Below, piece after piece: positions 14,201-28,000 of a stretch of 64,000 nucleotides of DNA. Source of the stretch: Stratiolaelaps scimitus (taxonomy: Eukaryota; Arthropoda; Arachnida; Mesostigmata; Laelapidae). The stretch is taken from NCBI GenBank assembly GCA_019614645.1, contig JABWDB010000001.1, forward strand, positions 9,779,501 through 9,843,500. Direction: 5' to 3'. Each line of letters starts with the position of its first letter. Within the stretch, counting starts at the first letter, position 1. A model generated the notes under the pieces. That model made no database searches. It had not been told where the DNA came from and saw nothing but the letters and a program-made list of their open reading frames with translations. The position numbers and the translations under genes are program-made.

Positions 14201-15557
14201 TGTTGTTGTTGTTGTCGTCGTCTGTCTCACTCGCTGTCGATGTTGCTGAGCTTCTCGTTAGCCTGGTTTCCTCACGTCGATGTTCTCAGTGTCGTTGTTG
14301 TTGTTGTTGTTGTTTACCAACCCCCGCCCTCCCGGCCCCCCTTATCATGGTTTGCCATCATTACGACGACTCCATTGCACATATCGACATTGTGCTACCT
14401 TGTTACTGTGTAAATGCTCTTGTTGTTGTTGTTGTTGATCACCATGATGATGATGATGTCGATGTATATCTACTTGCCGTATCTATCTATCCACCGTTGA
14501 CACGCGCGCTGAATGTCACTCAGACATGGTGTCACTGTCCATAGATGTTGATGTTGTTTCTGCTACCGCTATTGCTGTTGTTGTTGTTGTTGTCGTTGTT
14601 GTTGTTATCGTTGTTGACGATGCCGTTTTAACTGTTCAGTTGGTCACACCACCTTCACTACACCTCACCGTTCCACTGCTGCCACTCTTGCTGCTGCTAA
14701 TGCTGATTCCGCAGAGGAGCGTCAGCGGGAGCAGCAACGGTGGCAGCACGACGAGTTAATAAAGCACGAGCGCATAAGTAATGCTCAGCACACAGAAACA
14801 CACACAGACGCACAGAGATAACCTGTAACAAACCACTGTAGCTATGATGCTTTTGTTATATTTGCAGTTTCTTTTCAATCGACCTATTCATATTAATGCT
14901 GCTCTTTTATTTATCATTCTTTCTCCCCCGCTCCTTCTGTCTTTATATATATATATATATATACATATATACATATATATATATATCTATATACTCTCTA
15001 TTTGCGTATCGAACTCTTGTCGTCGTCATCGCTCCTATGACACTTATACATGACGTGACATTTCACGTGAATGCGATGACGGATACGTGGATGCGACAAC
15101 GAAAGTTTGCGTGACCAATTTTTCATTCATAATACTCTCTCTCTCTCTCGCTTTTAGCGACCGGTTAGTTCCCAATGTTTCACGGACACCGTTTTACGCA
15201 AACCTCCCATTCTAGTTTCATTTTCGTCTATGGCACACACGTGTAGAACGGTGCAGCTGCGTACAGGAGTGGATTGAGATGTGTTGTTTTACCGTCTAGG
15301 GACACCACTACAACAAGACAGCTGCTATCAATCCACAAGTCATTTGTGTTACGTTCATATGACTACTACGACTGCTACTTAGATCATTTTCCGGGCAGAC
15401 TTTCAGCCAATATTTTAAAGTCTACGGTACAACTGCGTTCGGCATTTTCTTATGAAACAACTACTGCTAGAACTACAACTGCGAACGCCACTATAGTTGC
15501 CACTACAGCTACGTCCCGTAGAGTCACAACAGATACCACCAGCACCATCACCATATC

Positions 15558-15627
<70 letters not shown>

Positions 15628-17598
15628 CTGTGTAGAACGCGTATTGTCTACATATCGTATATTACGTGTCAGCCTTTACGTTCAGGCATATGCAACGGTT
15701 GTTGTTCAGTTGTCGATGTCACCTTCGTAGAACAGACACGTCGCTCTCTCTCCCCCATGTCTCTCACTCTCTCGATCTTGTCTGGTCTAGTCTATATGTA
15801 CTTCGCTTTATATACTATCGCGTTGTTTATCCCTGTTTAAGCTCAGCCAAAGCTGATGTGCACATCTCTCGTTCGTATGATTCAGGTTCTTGTTAGTTGA
15901 ATTTTCAAGCGTCTCGATGACTGACCCAGGGCACATAACAAAGCCTCTCTTTGCCTCTCTCCCTACCTCAGACTATCGATGACGATTACTTTCAAAGCCC
16001 AACACAGTATCCGTTTTGCGCTGTAAAACGTAACCGGAAGAGCGATCAATACAGCAGAATTGCCAAAAAAAGTAGCCGACATGATTCTTACATCCTTATG
16101 ACGCCAACAGAACAAGCACTTATTATTGCTTCTCTTGTAAAGCGTGTTTGCCCGAACTAATAATATTCGGCCCTCATCCATTAGCTGTGAGACAAAGATC
16201 GACGAATTCAACAAAAAGAACAACTATAGCAAAACATCTCGTTTCGACCAGACGGATTTCCACCGAACTAATAATTACGTCATTGTTATTATCGTGTTAC
16301 GTAACGATGACAAACAAAAGAACATAAGTCCCTTGATGTGTCTGTTGGTAGAACGGTTTCGCCGTGAATTATCGTATTGCTAAGTGTAACGTCTAGAACA
16401 TAGATTACTTTAGAGTAGATCTAAATGAAGCCAAAAAGAAACGCTAAAACAGCTATATATATATATATATATATAACTAAATCGGGATTTTAATCCCGGA
16501 ATGACCACGATGCGACCGAACCGGATCTTGATAAACAAGAAGAAAGGTACAATTCTTTATCTGCCCTGTACTGCATTCGTTCTTGTATCTAATCTTTGTT
16601 ATTAAGTACAGTAGGTTTCATTACGTCATTCTCATCAACTTCGAGGACGCCCAGCTGTTGCATACATATCAAAAGTGTTGTCTATGTGTATATGCGCAAA
16701 CGAAGCCGCAAATATATTTGCTTGCCTAAATACATAGCGTAGTCCACTGCGTATGAACAGTGTTATTACTATACATGATGTGTTAGCGCGAAGACGCAAT
16801 AGCATATTCGTTGACTGCCTTCGTTACAGCTGCCCAGCTAGACTAGAACGTAGAACAATAATCGTTGATTAGCTAGTATCGTGTAGAGCCTCTTCTGTAT
16901 TTAGCCTCGAGCGCTATACTCTAAATGACACCCTGTTAATCCAAACGTCAATGAATGAGAGAGACGAACATCTCAGCGCTAAGCTCCCGTTCGTCCCCGT
17001 TCTCAGATACAGACGACAGTCGCGGCCATAGTTGGCGCTAACAGGCTGTAATTAGCTGAAGCTTGATGGCGTCCTCGAAGTGTGAACGAACCATAGGGAA
17101 GGACATTTTCTGTTCCCAATAGACGTAATTCATTGTGACGAAATCATAACAACATGCAATAAAAAAAATGATAGATGATCGTAAAATAATCGGATGTCCC
17201 GTGGCAACAGCGCGAAAACCATTTGGTTAAGCGTTGCTGCATTGGAATGGTCGGCGCCCGCACAACTAATTGCATTGCGTAGAACGATGATATGATATGA
17301 TGATTGACCATAAATGCGAATGAATGTTGAATTAATTGATTGACCGACCTATGATTGATTGAAATGAGATCCGAGCCGAGGAGAGGAAGAACTGGCCACT
17401 GTAAAGGACAACTTTCAAAACCTCAAAAAAATAAACAAAACTAAATTCGATTTCGGACACTTCGATCCGATCTGCAGCACCCCTGTTCCTTGTATTTGTC
17501 TTTCCTGTTTCACCTTCCTCCCCTCTGGCAGGATCCCTTAAATGATTTGAAACATAACCGGAAGTGCAGCTGATGCTAAAAGCCATTATATATGTATA

Positions 17599-17636
<38 letters not shown>

Positions 17637-20600
17637 CGTAATATGTTTGGTGAGGATGGTGATCGATTGATTGGCAACGGCTGATTGATCAATCGATTGA
17701 TCGGTGACTGATGATTGGCTGATAAACGATTACAAAAAGATAATGAAAATCAAAATATACATTTGTGCTCTATCTATCTACCTATCTATCAATCTATCTA
17801 TCTGTACCTGTACGTATGAACGACCTAATAATCGCCACCATATCTAAGCATATAGTGGCGCTCACAGACGTCTTGGCTGGTTGGCGGTTGATCTCACTGA
17901 CTGATTGAGATAATTGATTGATGACTGACTGGATATGATGGCCATTACGACCTGATTGATGAACTGGTTGATGGACGGGTCGATGGCCAATGGTGGAGCG
18001 TCGCGGCCGGGCCCTTTGGATGATCGTAGCCCGGGTGCGACGACTTATCAACACCACCACCACCACCGATGGTGTTAATGGTGTTCTGCTATTGTTCTTT
18101 CTTCGTATGCCGTGTCCTCTCTGGCCGTTCTCACCGGTCGATGCTACGATGATGGTGATGACCGCAGCTGCCTGGGTATGCACTTGTTTGGTGGTAAGTT
18201 CTGTCAGAAGGCAGACGGCAGCCTGTGCACTTGCAAAGATCTCGCAGACAACGCAATCGACTGCCAGTGTGATCGAAAACACTTTAACTCGTTCTTGTGG
18301 GCGACCGTGACCGTGTTCCAGGTATGTGCTTACGACTTGTGCTCTTGGTTGCTGCTGTATACAGATATACATGTGAAAACAAGCGGAAACAGACAAGAAC
18401 AAAAACAAAGGCTTCCCCCTAATTCAGTACATCGAGGCGAAATGGTGACGAGGCCTATTCGCCAAATCTACTACCCTTATATACTCTGCCCCCCCTACTG
18501 CTATTACTACTACTACAACAACGATCACTACGACCACTATGTTCACAAATATCGATTCGTACTTGCCCCGCTTTCCCAGTATGTGATCGGTGTTTCAGCT
18601 AGTCACCTATTCGGCGATCTCATGATTAACATGATCGTGTAGTACTGTTAGACTAGACATCTCACACATACACAGCTGTTGTGCTGCTCAACGATGTGAG
18701 ACGTTTGATCTCGGTCGAGTCGAGTCGACAAACCACTCAGCCCCGATGGGGTGATCACTGCCCATTTGTGCCCACACACACACACAGTACGGGCCACCCC
18801 GTCCCCGTCCCACCGTCTCCCGGCCTCAAAAGTGGGCCGCAATGGCCGTATAGAGAGTGACCGAAGGCCGGCACTCAAATGACAGGAACTCACGGTAAGA
18901 CCTCTACACCTATGCAGCTTGAGCACTGATTCGAATGTGCGCTTGATGTGTACAATACTCCGCCGTCGAGTACCGCTGATACATGTACATCCTTTCCCCA
19001 TTGTCTCCAAGTGGCGGTTAGTGTTAGACCTCTCAACGATTAGTGAGGAATTCGTCGTTCGACGGAAGCAGTTATTATTAGATTTTAGTGAGTGAAAAGC
19101 AAGCAGAGACCAAATTCGAAAAAGTTCGGCATCCTCCACACATTACCCCTTCGCTCCCGCATGCCCGTCGTTGATGAACCCGCACCCGCCGGCAGTGGCG
19201 GGTGCCAGGGTCGCATCAGCACGTTGTGCGCGCGCCGATAGGCCAGGACACTCATTTCATCGCGTCACTTGTTCGGGATCGCAGATATTGACACAAGAGG
19301 ATTGGAACATCGTCCTCTTCAACGGGATGGAGAAGACGAGCCCGTGGGCCGCGTTGTATTTCGTCGCCCTCATGACGTTCGGCAACTACGTACTATTCAA
19401 TCTACTCGTGGCCATCCTCGTCGAGGGATTCGCTGCCGAGGGCGAACGCAAGCGGAGCAGAGAGGCGCTTGCTAATGCCGAAAATCAACAAAAGGTTATC
19501 GAAGAAACGAACCTTGAGTGCAAGGTGAGTCGGACGTGGTTTCAATTCAACGGACGATTCCACTGACTTTTGAGTTTATGCACGAATATCTCTGTCGATT
19601 TTTTTTAGGCTAACGACCACAGAGACACATACGTGATGATGATGCGGTAGATATGCTGCTGAAGGCGAGCCCTTAGGCAAGTCTGCTCGAGGAGGTGATG
19701 CGGCGGAGCGAGAATGCACAAATTCAAAGCTATATCAATTTAGTGACTTGGCTCGAAACTCGTGTTGCAGGTGATCGAGGAAGAAGACATGAGCAAGAAC
19801 AACTTGTACCGCGAGCGGCGGCTGCAGTGTCCCATCATCACGCGAACCGCCGCGACGCCGCAAGGGAGTCCCAACACGACGTGCATAGAGCTGCCACTAA
19901 TGACACTCACTACCGAGTCCATCGACTCGATTGATCGCAGTGTAAGTTCCCTCAACTAATCCGTATCGATCCACGATCAACCTTCGAGACCAGCCCGGTC
20001 TCGACCGGAACTCGGTCGGAACTCCTCACACCTTTCCTTTTCAACTTTTCGCTCGTTCGAATCGTTTCGCCACTACTACTACACGTAACACGTATTCCTC
20101 ATTTCAAACTTCAATGCGTACAACTTTCAACTATCACATGTTTCCTCGTGGACTTTTACGTGCAATTATTTCGCTGCTCTCCTTCCTTTGATTCTCTGTC
20201 TCTCTATATTTTTCTCTTTCTATCTCTCTATCTCTCTCTCTCTCTCTCTGTTTCTCCCTTGACTCCTTGGTTGCCGTCCCTCGCTGGCACCTTCTATCCT
20301 CAAGCAGATTTCGGACGCACCATTGTCCCCGTTGGTTTTGGGACCAGAGCGGGTGCTCCCGTCAGGGCCCCTCTCGCCAAATACATGCACCCTGCAGGTG
20401 CCCAGCGAGTTCTTCAGCAGAAATAACGGCTCGAGCTCGCGTCGCCGCCGGAGGAGCTGCGTGAGTCCTGTCAACGTGGCGCATGCCTTCCGCAAGGTAT
20501 GTTCACCGCGGACGTTTGAATTGCACTCACTTTAACTCAAAACGACGATGAGACTGAACAATACAGTCTGATTGTCAGGCCGCATCGATACGTGGGCCAC

Positions 20601-22006
20601 AAGCAACATACATATAGTATCGTATATATTTGAAAGCTGTTATTTATGGTCAAACCTGTCGTGCACCTGTTTATGTGTTCGAGTGATAATTTCGTCAACT
20701 AAATACCGGCCATATTAAACAATCAGATGATGGAGATCCCAATGTACACGCGTCTATGCGTGTGATCGTGTGTACTTGTGATCGATATACGTGCATTTGA
20801 TCTAGTTAGTGTACTAATATCATTCAATTAGATTGTGTAGAGAAATGGCTAGATCTACCACAGTACTAGAAAGAATCCCCTGCAAAAGCACCATTTTCCA
20901 AGTGTAGTGCAAAGCACATCCTCGCACACCATGCTGATCATCACCAAAGCCACACACCGACGCCTGCTTCACGCAATCCAACCTCCTCACCGTTCTTCTT
21001 GCTCTCGTTACGAACATCCCCGAGATACATTTTGAGCACCCACAAAGCACTTGGCTATTGGCAGCCGTCACACACTTCGCACTGCAAGCAGCTATCGATA
21101 ATCTGGCACTCTATCCTTTAACTTCCGACCTAATCTCTACACATGCTACACGGTAACGTATCGTAGGCCCTTGGCGTCGATCACTGGGGCAGCTCCTATA
21201 GGTGCATAGCATTTGGCATTAGATACCCCCATTGGCTCGAGAGCTTAAAATAACACTGGGGTTTAACGGCGTGGTCCGATCTTCTGCCTCTGCTTGGAAG
21301 TAAGACATGCAGTGTCGTTGCCCAATACATTACCCCTAGCATAGCAATACGAACCGTGTTCCTCGCTTCAAACTGTGGTACCCAACCAGGACGAGCGTGC
21401 TCCCAGACAATACTGATAGCTGGAAGCATATTCACTGTTCACACAAAATAGCAGCCACACACCAGAGCCTCGTATTATTGTAGTTGCTTCACACACACGC
21501 ATGTGTGATCTTTGACACATGGCGAATAGCTTATCCGCGCCTTCCCAGCGTCCCTGATCCTTCCGAATCTTCACCGGTGTCGACGGCAACAACTCTAGCG
21601 TTTTTCACTACTCGGAAATTATCATCACTCAACAACGACGCGATAGATAGAACAACAACTCATTCTCTTCTGTTGGGCTAGCAGTAGACGAACGAACAAA
21701 CAAGAACAGACAGCGATAAAACGCTGAAAGACATCCTGGCTCTACGACCTCGTCTATCTCCTAACCTTTCTGGCCACAAAAGCCACCCTAATCTCTTCTA
21801 TTTCTATCCTTCTCGGCTTTCTTTCTGCTCCCAGCTTTTACGAGCAAGCTATAAAAACACTAACTAAAATACACAGGAATTAAAAAGAACCACATACGAG
21901 CCACGTGCCCTCTGTCCAAGCTCTATCGTTTCTCTTCTCATCTTCAATCAATTAGCAGCCAAATAACTGGTAAATATCCGACGATGAATATACAATATAT
22001 ACAAAT

Positions 22007-22037
<31 letters not shown>

Positions 22038-25000
22038 TTGTATATATATATATATACATATGTATATACGAAAAAATGAGACAGCCGACTAATCGATAAA
22101 TTAATCAATCAATCGATCAATCAATCAATCAATCAATTCCGTCCATATGCCATCCAACCGATACCGACTACCCATACAAACCCTGCAACAAAATGTGCAT
22201 CTTCCTCAACCGCAACCAAATCATGCGTCGCATCCAACCCGAACCGAACCGTGAACCGACTGTTGTCAACCAAAAACAACCACCGTCCGTGGATGCCGTC
22301 TGCTCGCTCGCTCGCTCGCTCGCCTGCCCGTTGTTGGCACCGTTGTTTGCTGCGCGGTTGCTGTGACTCTGCTGCGTGCTTGGTCTCTGCCGGGCGGCGG
22401 TGGTGGGTACGTGTGCGAAATTTACGCGCAACCCTACACGGCAACAACAACAACAAAAAAAAAACAAACACTTGTCCCGCCACCGCCACCGCCCTATGCG
22501 TGCCGATGTTCGCGGCGCAATTGTGCAGAGCGAGTGCTGGACCTCGCAGGCGTCCGCGTCGTGCCCGGCTTCGCAGACATTCGGCTTCACCACCGCCTTA
22601 CCGCCCCTGACGTCCCCGCAGCCTCTGGTCCAGATCCGGCCCGGCTTATTACCCGTGTTATTCGATCGCAACCAGGCGTCAATAGCGTCCGCTGGAGACC
22701 CGTCCCTGGTGCCGTTGGGCATCGCGTCACCTCTGGGCTCGCGCGCTCAGCTGTGTGCTCCCCCGCTGCCATCAGCAACAACAACAACAGCAACAGGAAC
22801 GATAGCGGCAGCGACGGCCGCCGTGACAGCAGCAGCAGCAACAACAACGACAGTGTCAGCGGTCGGGGGCCCAACATCGTTGCCGCCGCCGCCGCCGCCC
22901 CTCATCGGCCAGTCGCAATCCGCTCACGTTAGCCCGTGTCCGAGTCCATTGCCGAGCCCCCTGCCGTTGACGCTGCCATCACTGCCAAAAGGCGCATCGC
23001 CCGCCAAAGCCAAGTGAGTACGACGCTCTGCAGGGGAAGAGGTGCAATGGCCTGACGGAACGGAAGCACCGATATGTGTAGGTAATAAAGACTAATAATA
23101 GAGGGTCAGCTAGCGATGCCACGATGCTCATCGAAATGGAGACGTCAGATAGTGGACACTGGCCGAATTTGTTCAGGAACAGCGGCGTACTTACTCTGGA
23201 CGTTGGCTGACTTCAAAGAGCGGCCTTGTGTACATCTTCTTCATTAGCCTGCTCATCATGGACCGATGGAATCTTGATATCGGGGTCTAATTACTCACCG
23301 TGGAATAGTTGTTGCTTGCGGCTGGTGATATTTACATAATTGTCGAAAGTGCTGGGGTGGAGCCAAGATGTAATTGTATACATTAGCTAATGCTGTGAGT
23401 TCTAGTGATAACAACTACATTTTTCATTGCCACCTGTTGGCAGTAGGGTCATAATTTGGCACGTATGCACCGAATAAATTCGGTCTCTCCCTCTAAAAAC
23501 AAACGGTTTCCAATTCCGCCGTATCGATTCTTCGAGCGACTATCAAGGCCTCGAGTGACCTTTCACGTCCCGAAGGACTTTTTTTCGAAGGCGTCGCACA
23601 TTTGTACGTATAAGCATGTGAATCATTATATCGTCAATTAATAGTACTATGTAGTGAATGGGACTGATCAAGAAGGGCTCTCCGTTTTGATACCAGTGCC
23701 ATTCACAGAGTTGCGTCCATTCCCGAACACTGCGCACGTCAGCGGACGTCTTCAGATCTGTCATGATTGATATCTCTAGTGTTCTCGTATAAGAGCATCC
23801 TCGCCCGTCTGTAACATCTGTGGCTGTTGTTGTGTTCGCAGCGAAACATTAAACAATCAAAAGAGCCCCCCCCAGTCAGCGCCGAAGCAGCTCGTGCTGA
23901 CAAAGAACGATACGGGCAGTCCAGGCAGTCGGCTGCAAGGACTCCAGGGCGTTCCAGGAATTCCAGGACTCCAGGGCGTTCCGGGGATTCCAGGACTTCA
24001 GGGTAATGCCGTTGTGATCTCACCAAAGCTGAGTCGTGAAAGCTCACTCAAGAAGAACAACACGGACATTGACAGCAACACGACGAATGAAAGCAGTGTA
24101 ATGAAAAAGCAGGTTAGTAAAACTCGTGAGCTGTCCAAGGCGCATATTGCGCTAAGTGATCGATTCAAGTGCCGTCGTTCTCCGACATTTACCAGCAGAG
24201 CTCAGGGCTTGCTCAGGGTGACGCCTTCTAGCCGGCACAGTACTAAACAACGATTATGCAGAGTCATGATCGATAACGACGGGATTGCTGTTGCAAAGAA
24301 TGTGTGAATTAGGCGCACGAATAGTGGGAATTTCATAGTGTCATACTCACAGAACATGAGGTGGGTCTGTCTGAGGGTACCCTTACCTGTTACTCCTCCG
24401 TCAGCTGACACCAGGACATGCTGACATATCGTTTGCTCGTTACACTCCGTTGCGCCATCGTTGCGTTTCGTATAACAGAACGGATCTTTGGTTTGCCACT
24501 CGAATCGCGAACGCGGTAGAATTAGCCGAAGCAAATAAAGGAATATGGAGGAATTGCTGGCAATGGATGAACCGCTAAGGGCGTAATGGCTCCGTCCTAT
24601 TAGAGTGCGTTCGAGGGACGGATACAGATATGTGGAAACCAGGAAACTGAGCTGGGAGCGTCCGCTGAACAGCTGATAAGAGCTTCAGCGGAAGCAGTGT
24701 GGCCGGGAACATTGGGCGTCATCAAAGGGCGCTTTGGGAAAGTTGGGAGCAAGGTCTTCAAATAGAATGGACACGCGACTGTGTTCTTCGAAATGGCCAG
24801 GGTGATCCTGACAATCAGGTAGCTTCGTATACCAAGTTGACCCGGATATCTGGTGCGGCCAATGGCAGAGTTCAATTTGGTTAATCGTGTCAGTGGTTAC
24901 ATGTTGGCCGGTAACTGTGGCCTGGACATTCTCGTACTCTCGGCAACTATAAACAATCCGGAAATGTTCCCTGTCTTTGTCGTAAAATAATTTCGATCTA

Positions 25001-28000
25001 AAGAAACTGCTTTCGCTGCCACATCTAGCCCTCACCCAGCTCAGGATCATGGGCTTGTAGGTGATGCTTGATACCGTACTTTGGTTAAAGGTTTCGATAA
25101 ATAATTGTGCATCAACCTTTATTTCTATATACCTCTTCTCCGGTGTTATTATTAGTTACTTTTGAGATTTTTGTAGTAATTGACGAGCGCTTTGTGCACC
25201 ATCTGTATTTTAGCTAAACGCCGACCTAGAAGGAAGTATCGGCATTGGAGGCCAGGATATCCAGATGAAGGTGATCGGAAATTCAGGCAAGGTGGTTGCC
25301 TTTACGCAACCTCCACAGTTGCCGAGTGCCCCGTTACCGAAGGTTAGTGTCGTCGTGATCTAACTCTAACGTGACCTTACATGAATCATGCAGTTTAGCG
25401 AGTCAGCACCATAGACACGGAGTTACTGGGGTTATAGTATATATCGGCTAATTTAAACTCGGCCGAGTCCCAGTATAAAGAAACGACTCATTCTTCGAAT
25501 CATTCGAAATTAATTTACTAATAATATAATACAGCCTTTGTCTGGTTTCTGAACAAGCATCTAACGCTTTTTTAATTGCTCATCATGACCATGCTGTTAC
25601 AAACGTTGCAACCAATTCTCATTAGGTTAAGAAGCGCCGATTAGATTCTGGATGTTTTCTCATTTTTATTTGAAGTGCCAAAGTTGCCAAGTCGACAGAG
25701 ACTACTACCCAAGAGCTTCAGAGATATATTTTCTGATAGTGCTGCTTAACTCTGTCTCTCTCTCTCAAGATATATCTCACCCTCTCATAAATGTTCTTCG
25801 TTCCGAACACGAAATACGGACAACATCTGGGTGGGCGTCACACATGAGTCTACGTGTCTTTCCGGAGGACCTCGTGTGATGCTTATTCCAACAAGTTATT
25901 TTCACCAATGGTCCAAATTATAGGAATAATTGAACATAGAATATAACCTAAATCATTCATACATAGTCTAGCTATTAGTCAATTGAAAATACATGTTAAT
26001 GCGTTTTTTTTCCGAATTCGCCAAGTGATTCTCACCAACATTTCTCGCTCTCCGCAGCTGTTCGGATTATTCGAGCCTCGGTGGTGTTTTCGAAACAAGG
26101 AGGATTACTCGTTGTTCCTATTCTCACCGACGAACGCTATTCGCGTATTGTGTATGCGGCTCTCCGACTCGAAGTCGTTCGATTACACCATCCTCGTGTT
26201 CATCGCCTCCAATTGCATCACGCTGGCGATGGAACGGCCCAACATCCCGCCGTCAAGTATCGAGCGACATATGCTAGCCGCAGCCAACTATACATTCACT
26301 GTCGTGTTCGCTTTCGAAATGTTTGTCAAGGTGAGGTGTCCTTATGTAATTAGAGGGCGTTGCTTAGTTGGGGAAGGTAACATTAGCGATCGAAAACGCG
26401 AGACACGGGGACACTGAGACTGTTTATTGTATACAATTGTACGATATCGCGTAACTATTATCTTAATCATCATCAGCTTATTCGCCTCGCTACGCAACTC
26501 TGTCGGGTCTGTCTGTCCAATTAAGGCCTTCGAAGGGCGGCGGGCGTCGCTGCCAACCGCCTCCACCTCTTGGGTTCAATCAAATTTTCTTGCAGGCCAC
26601 CCCGTCCGCAATGTGCGTGTGTGTGTCTCGTCGGGCTGAGCTTTGTGGTAAATCAATCCACCCTTGTTCTTTGTGTGGATGAACGGACACTACACGATTA
26701 TAGCGGCTCGTGCAGCCGCTAAAAAACCACTACAAGACTTGAACCTGGCGATTACCAGCCGACTGATCCAAGTGATCCTTTTTTTCTTTTATTGAGAAGA
26801 TAAGAGTACATTTGATCCCGAAAAAAATTGTGCTGTGTTCCTAACTACGACCGAAGTTGCCGGCTAGAGCCTAACGGGGACGAGTTCCCTGAAACTATAA
26901 ACTTTTACAATACGAGTGTTAGCTATGAAAAAAAATCCACAGAGCTATTAATATTAAGCCACTGTATTATTTGGTTGCGCTGTCATAAAGTTAGCAGATG
27001 TAAGCTCTACGTTCTGCATGAATGTCGCCTGTTGGAAATACAACAAGTAAACAGATAAACCCCGCTCGTATGATAACGATCTAGTTAGCGACCCCATAAG
27101 TTCACTTATAACTAGGGTCTTTTTGATGTTGATCACGGACGCTTGTACTTCGCTCCTGTAGACGCTAATGAGATTCCCTGCGCAACGACAATATGGATTT
27201 TACGCTGTTGGGGTATAACGATTACAAGTTCATCTCCTACTACTAACGCTTGTACACCACGTATCATTGTGGGCATCGTCCCAATGATTAATCTCACCTC
27301 AGTATCCGATTCGCGTGTCTGCTAGCGGCGCGTATCTTGGTACTCATCGGCGGCGGAGGATACGCGGTTCAGTTCTGTTCCGCCTCCTTATGGATTGCCA
27401 AGGGCCAAGCCGCTAAAGGCCAGTCAAATCTTTCCATTACCGAGCGAGTTTCCTCTGACTGTTTTTCGTTTCCTTCAACGGTACACGGCAAATCCACCTG
27501 AGCTTGGTTTGACCTCAGCCTTCGCCTTCACTTCCCTCTGCTGTCGGATCAGTGCAACTTGGGAAGATTTATTCACTTGCGCAGGGGAGCTCTGGCCTCA
27601 CTTGCGCAAACGACTCAACGAGCCTCTCGTGCGTTAGCCTCGTTTTGGAATCGGGTGGTTTTTCGTTCTCACAATAACTCCTCCGGACTTAAACCTCCAT
27701 TATCCAAAGTATTAAAGTAGCAGCAGCAGTAGTCGTAGTAGTGGTAGTAGTAATAAGTACAGATTACAAAAATGAGGTTAACCGCTGCGAGGGGAAAACT
27801 AATGGCATTGAACTACTGAAGTGCCACCAACCCTCGTCGAGGGAGTGCCATTGCTTTGTGAAGGGGGATTGTGAATCCAAACGGCTAATCTTACTGTCTC
27901 GTTATTTAGCAATGGCTGCGCACTTTGTGGAGCAAGACTGGGCCAACGTATGGTGTGCTTGCAACCCTATTTGCTACCGTTATGAATATGAATATTTATG

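Larger units (their letters stand above)
9759..18167. other. Long spacer between the two alternative turret exons
   Basis: This 8.4-kb stretch has no third turret-like exon that I can find. It holds many simple repeats: (AT)n at 11234-11295, 14944-14986, 15560-15627 and 17586-17633; (CT)n near 12041-12066; (TGAT)n at 12241-12260, 12383-12413 and 17640-17960; and GTT-rich sequence at 14109-14630. It also holds a mariner-like MITE at 13093-13504. Short open frames of poly-Val/Leu/Tyr-Ile type are translations of these repeats. Confidence 0.7.

Noticed and set aside
14067..15840. Poly-Val/Leu, Tyr-Ile and Asp-rich open frames
   Set aside because: These are translations of (GTT)n, (AT)n and (GAT)n repeats, not genes.
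24600..25050. Overlapping open frames on both strands in intron 9
   Set aside because: Neither frame has a recognised motif. The channel exons on each side join perfectly in phase without them.
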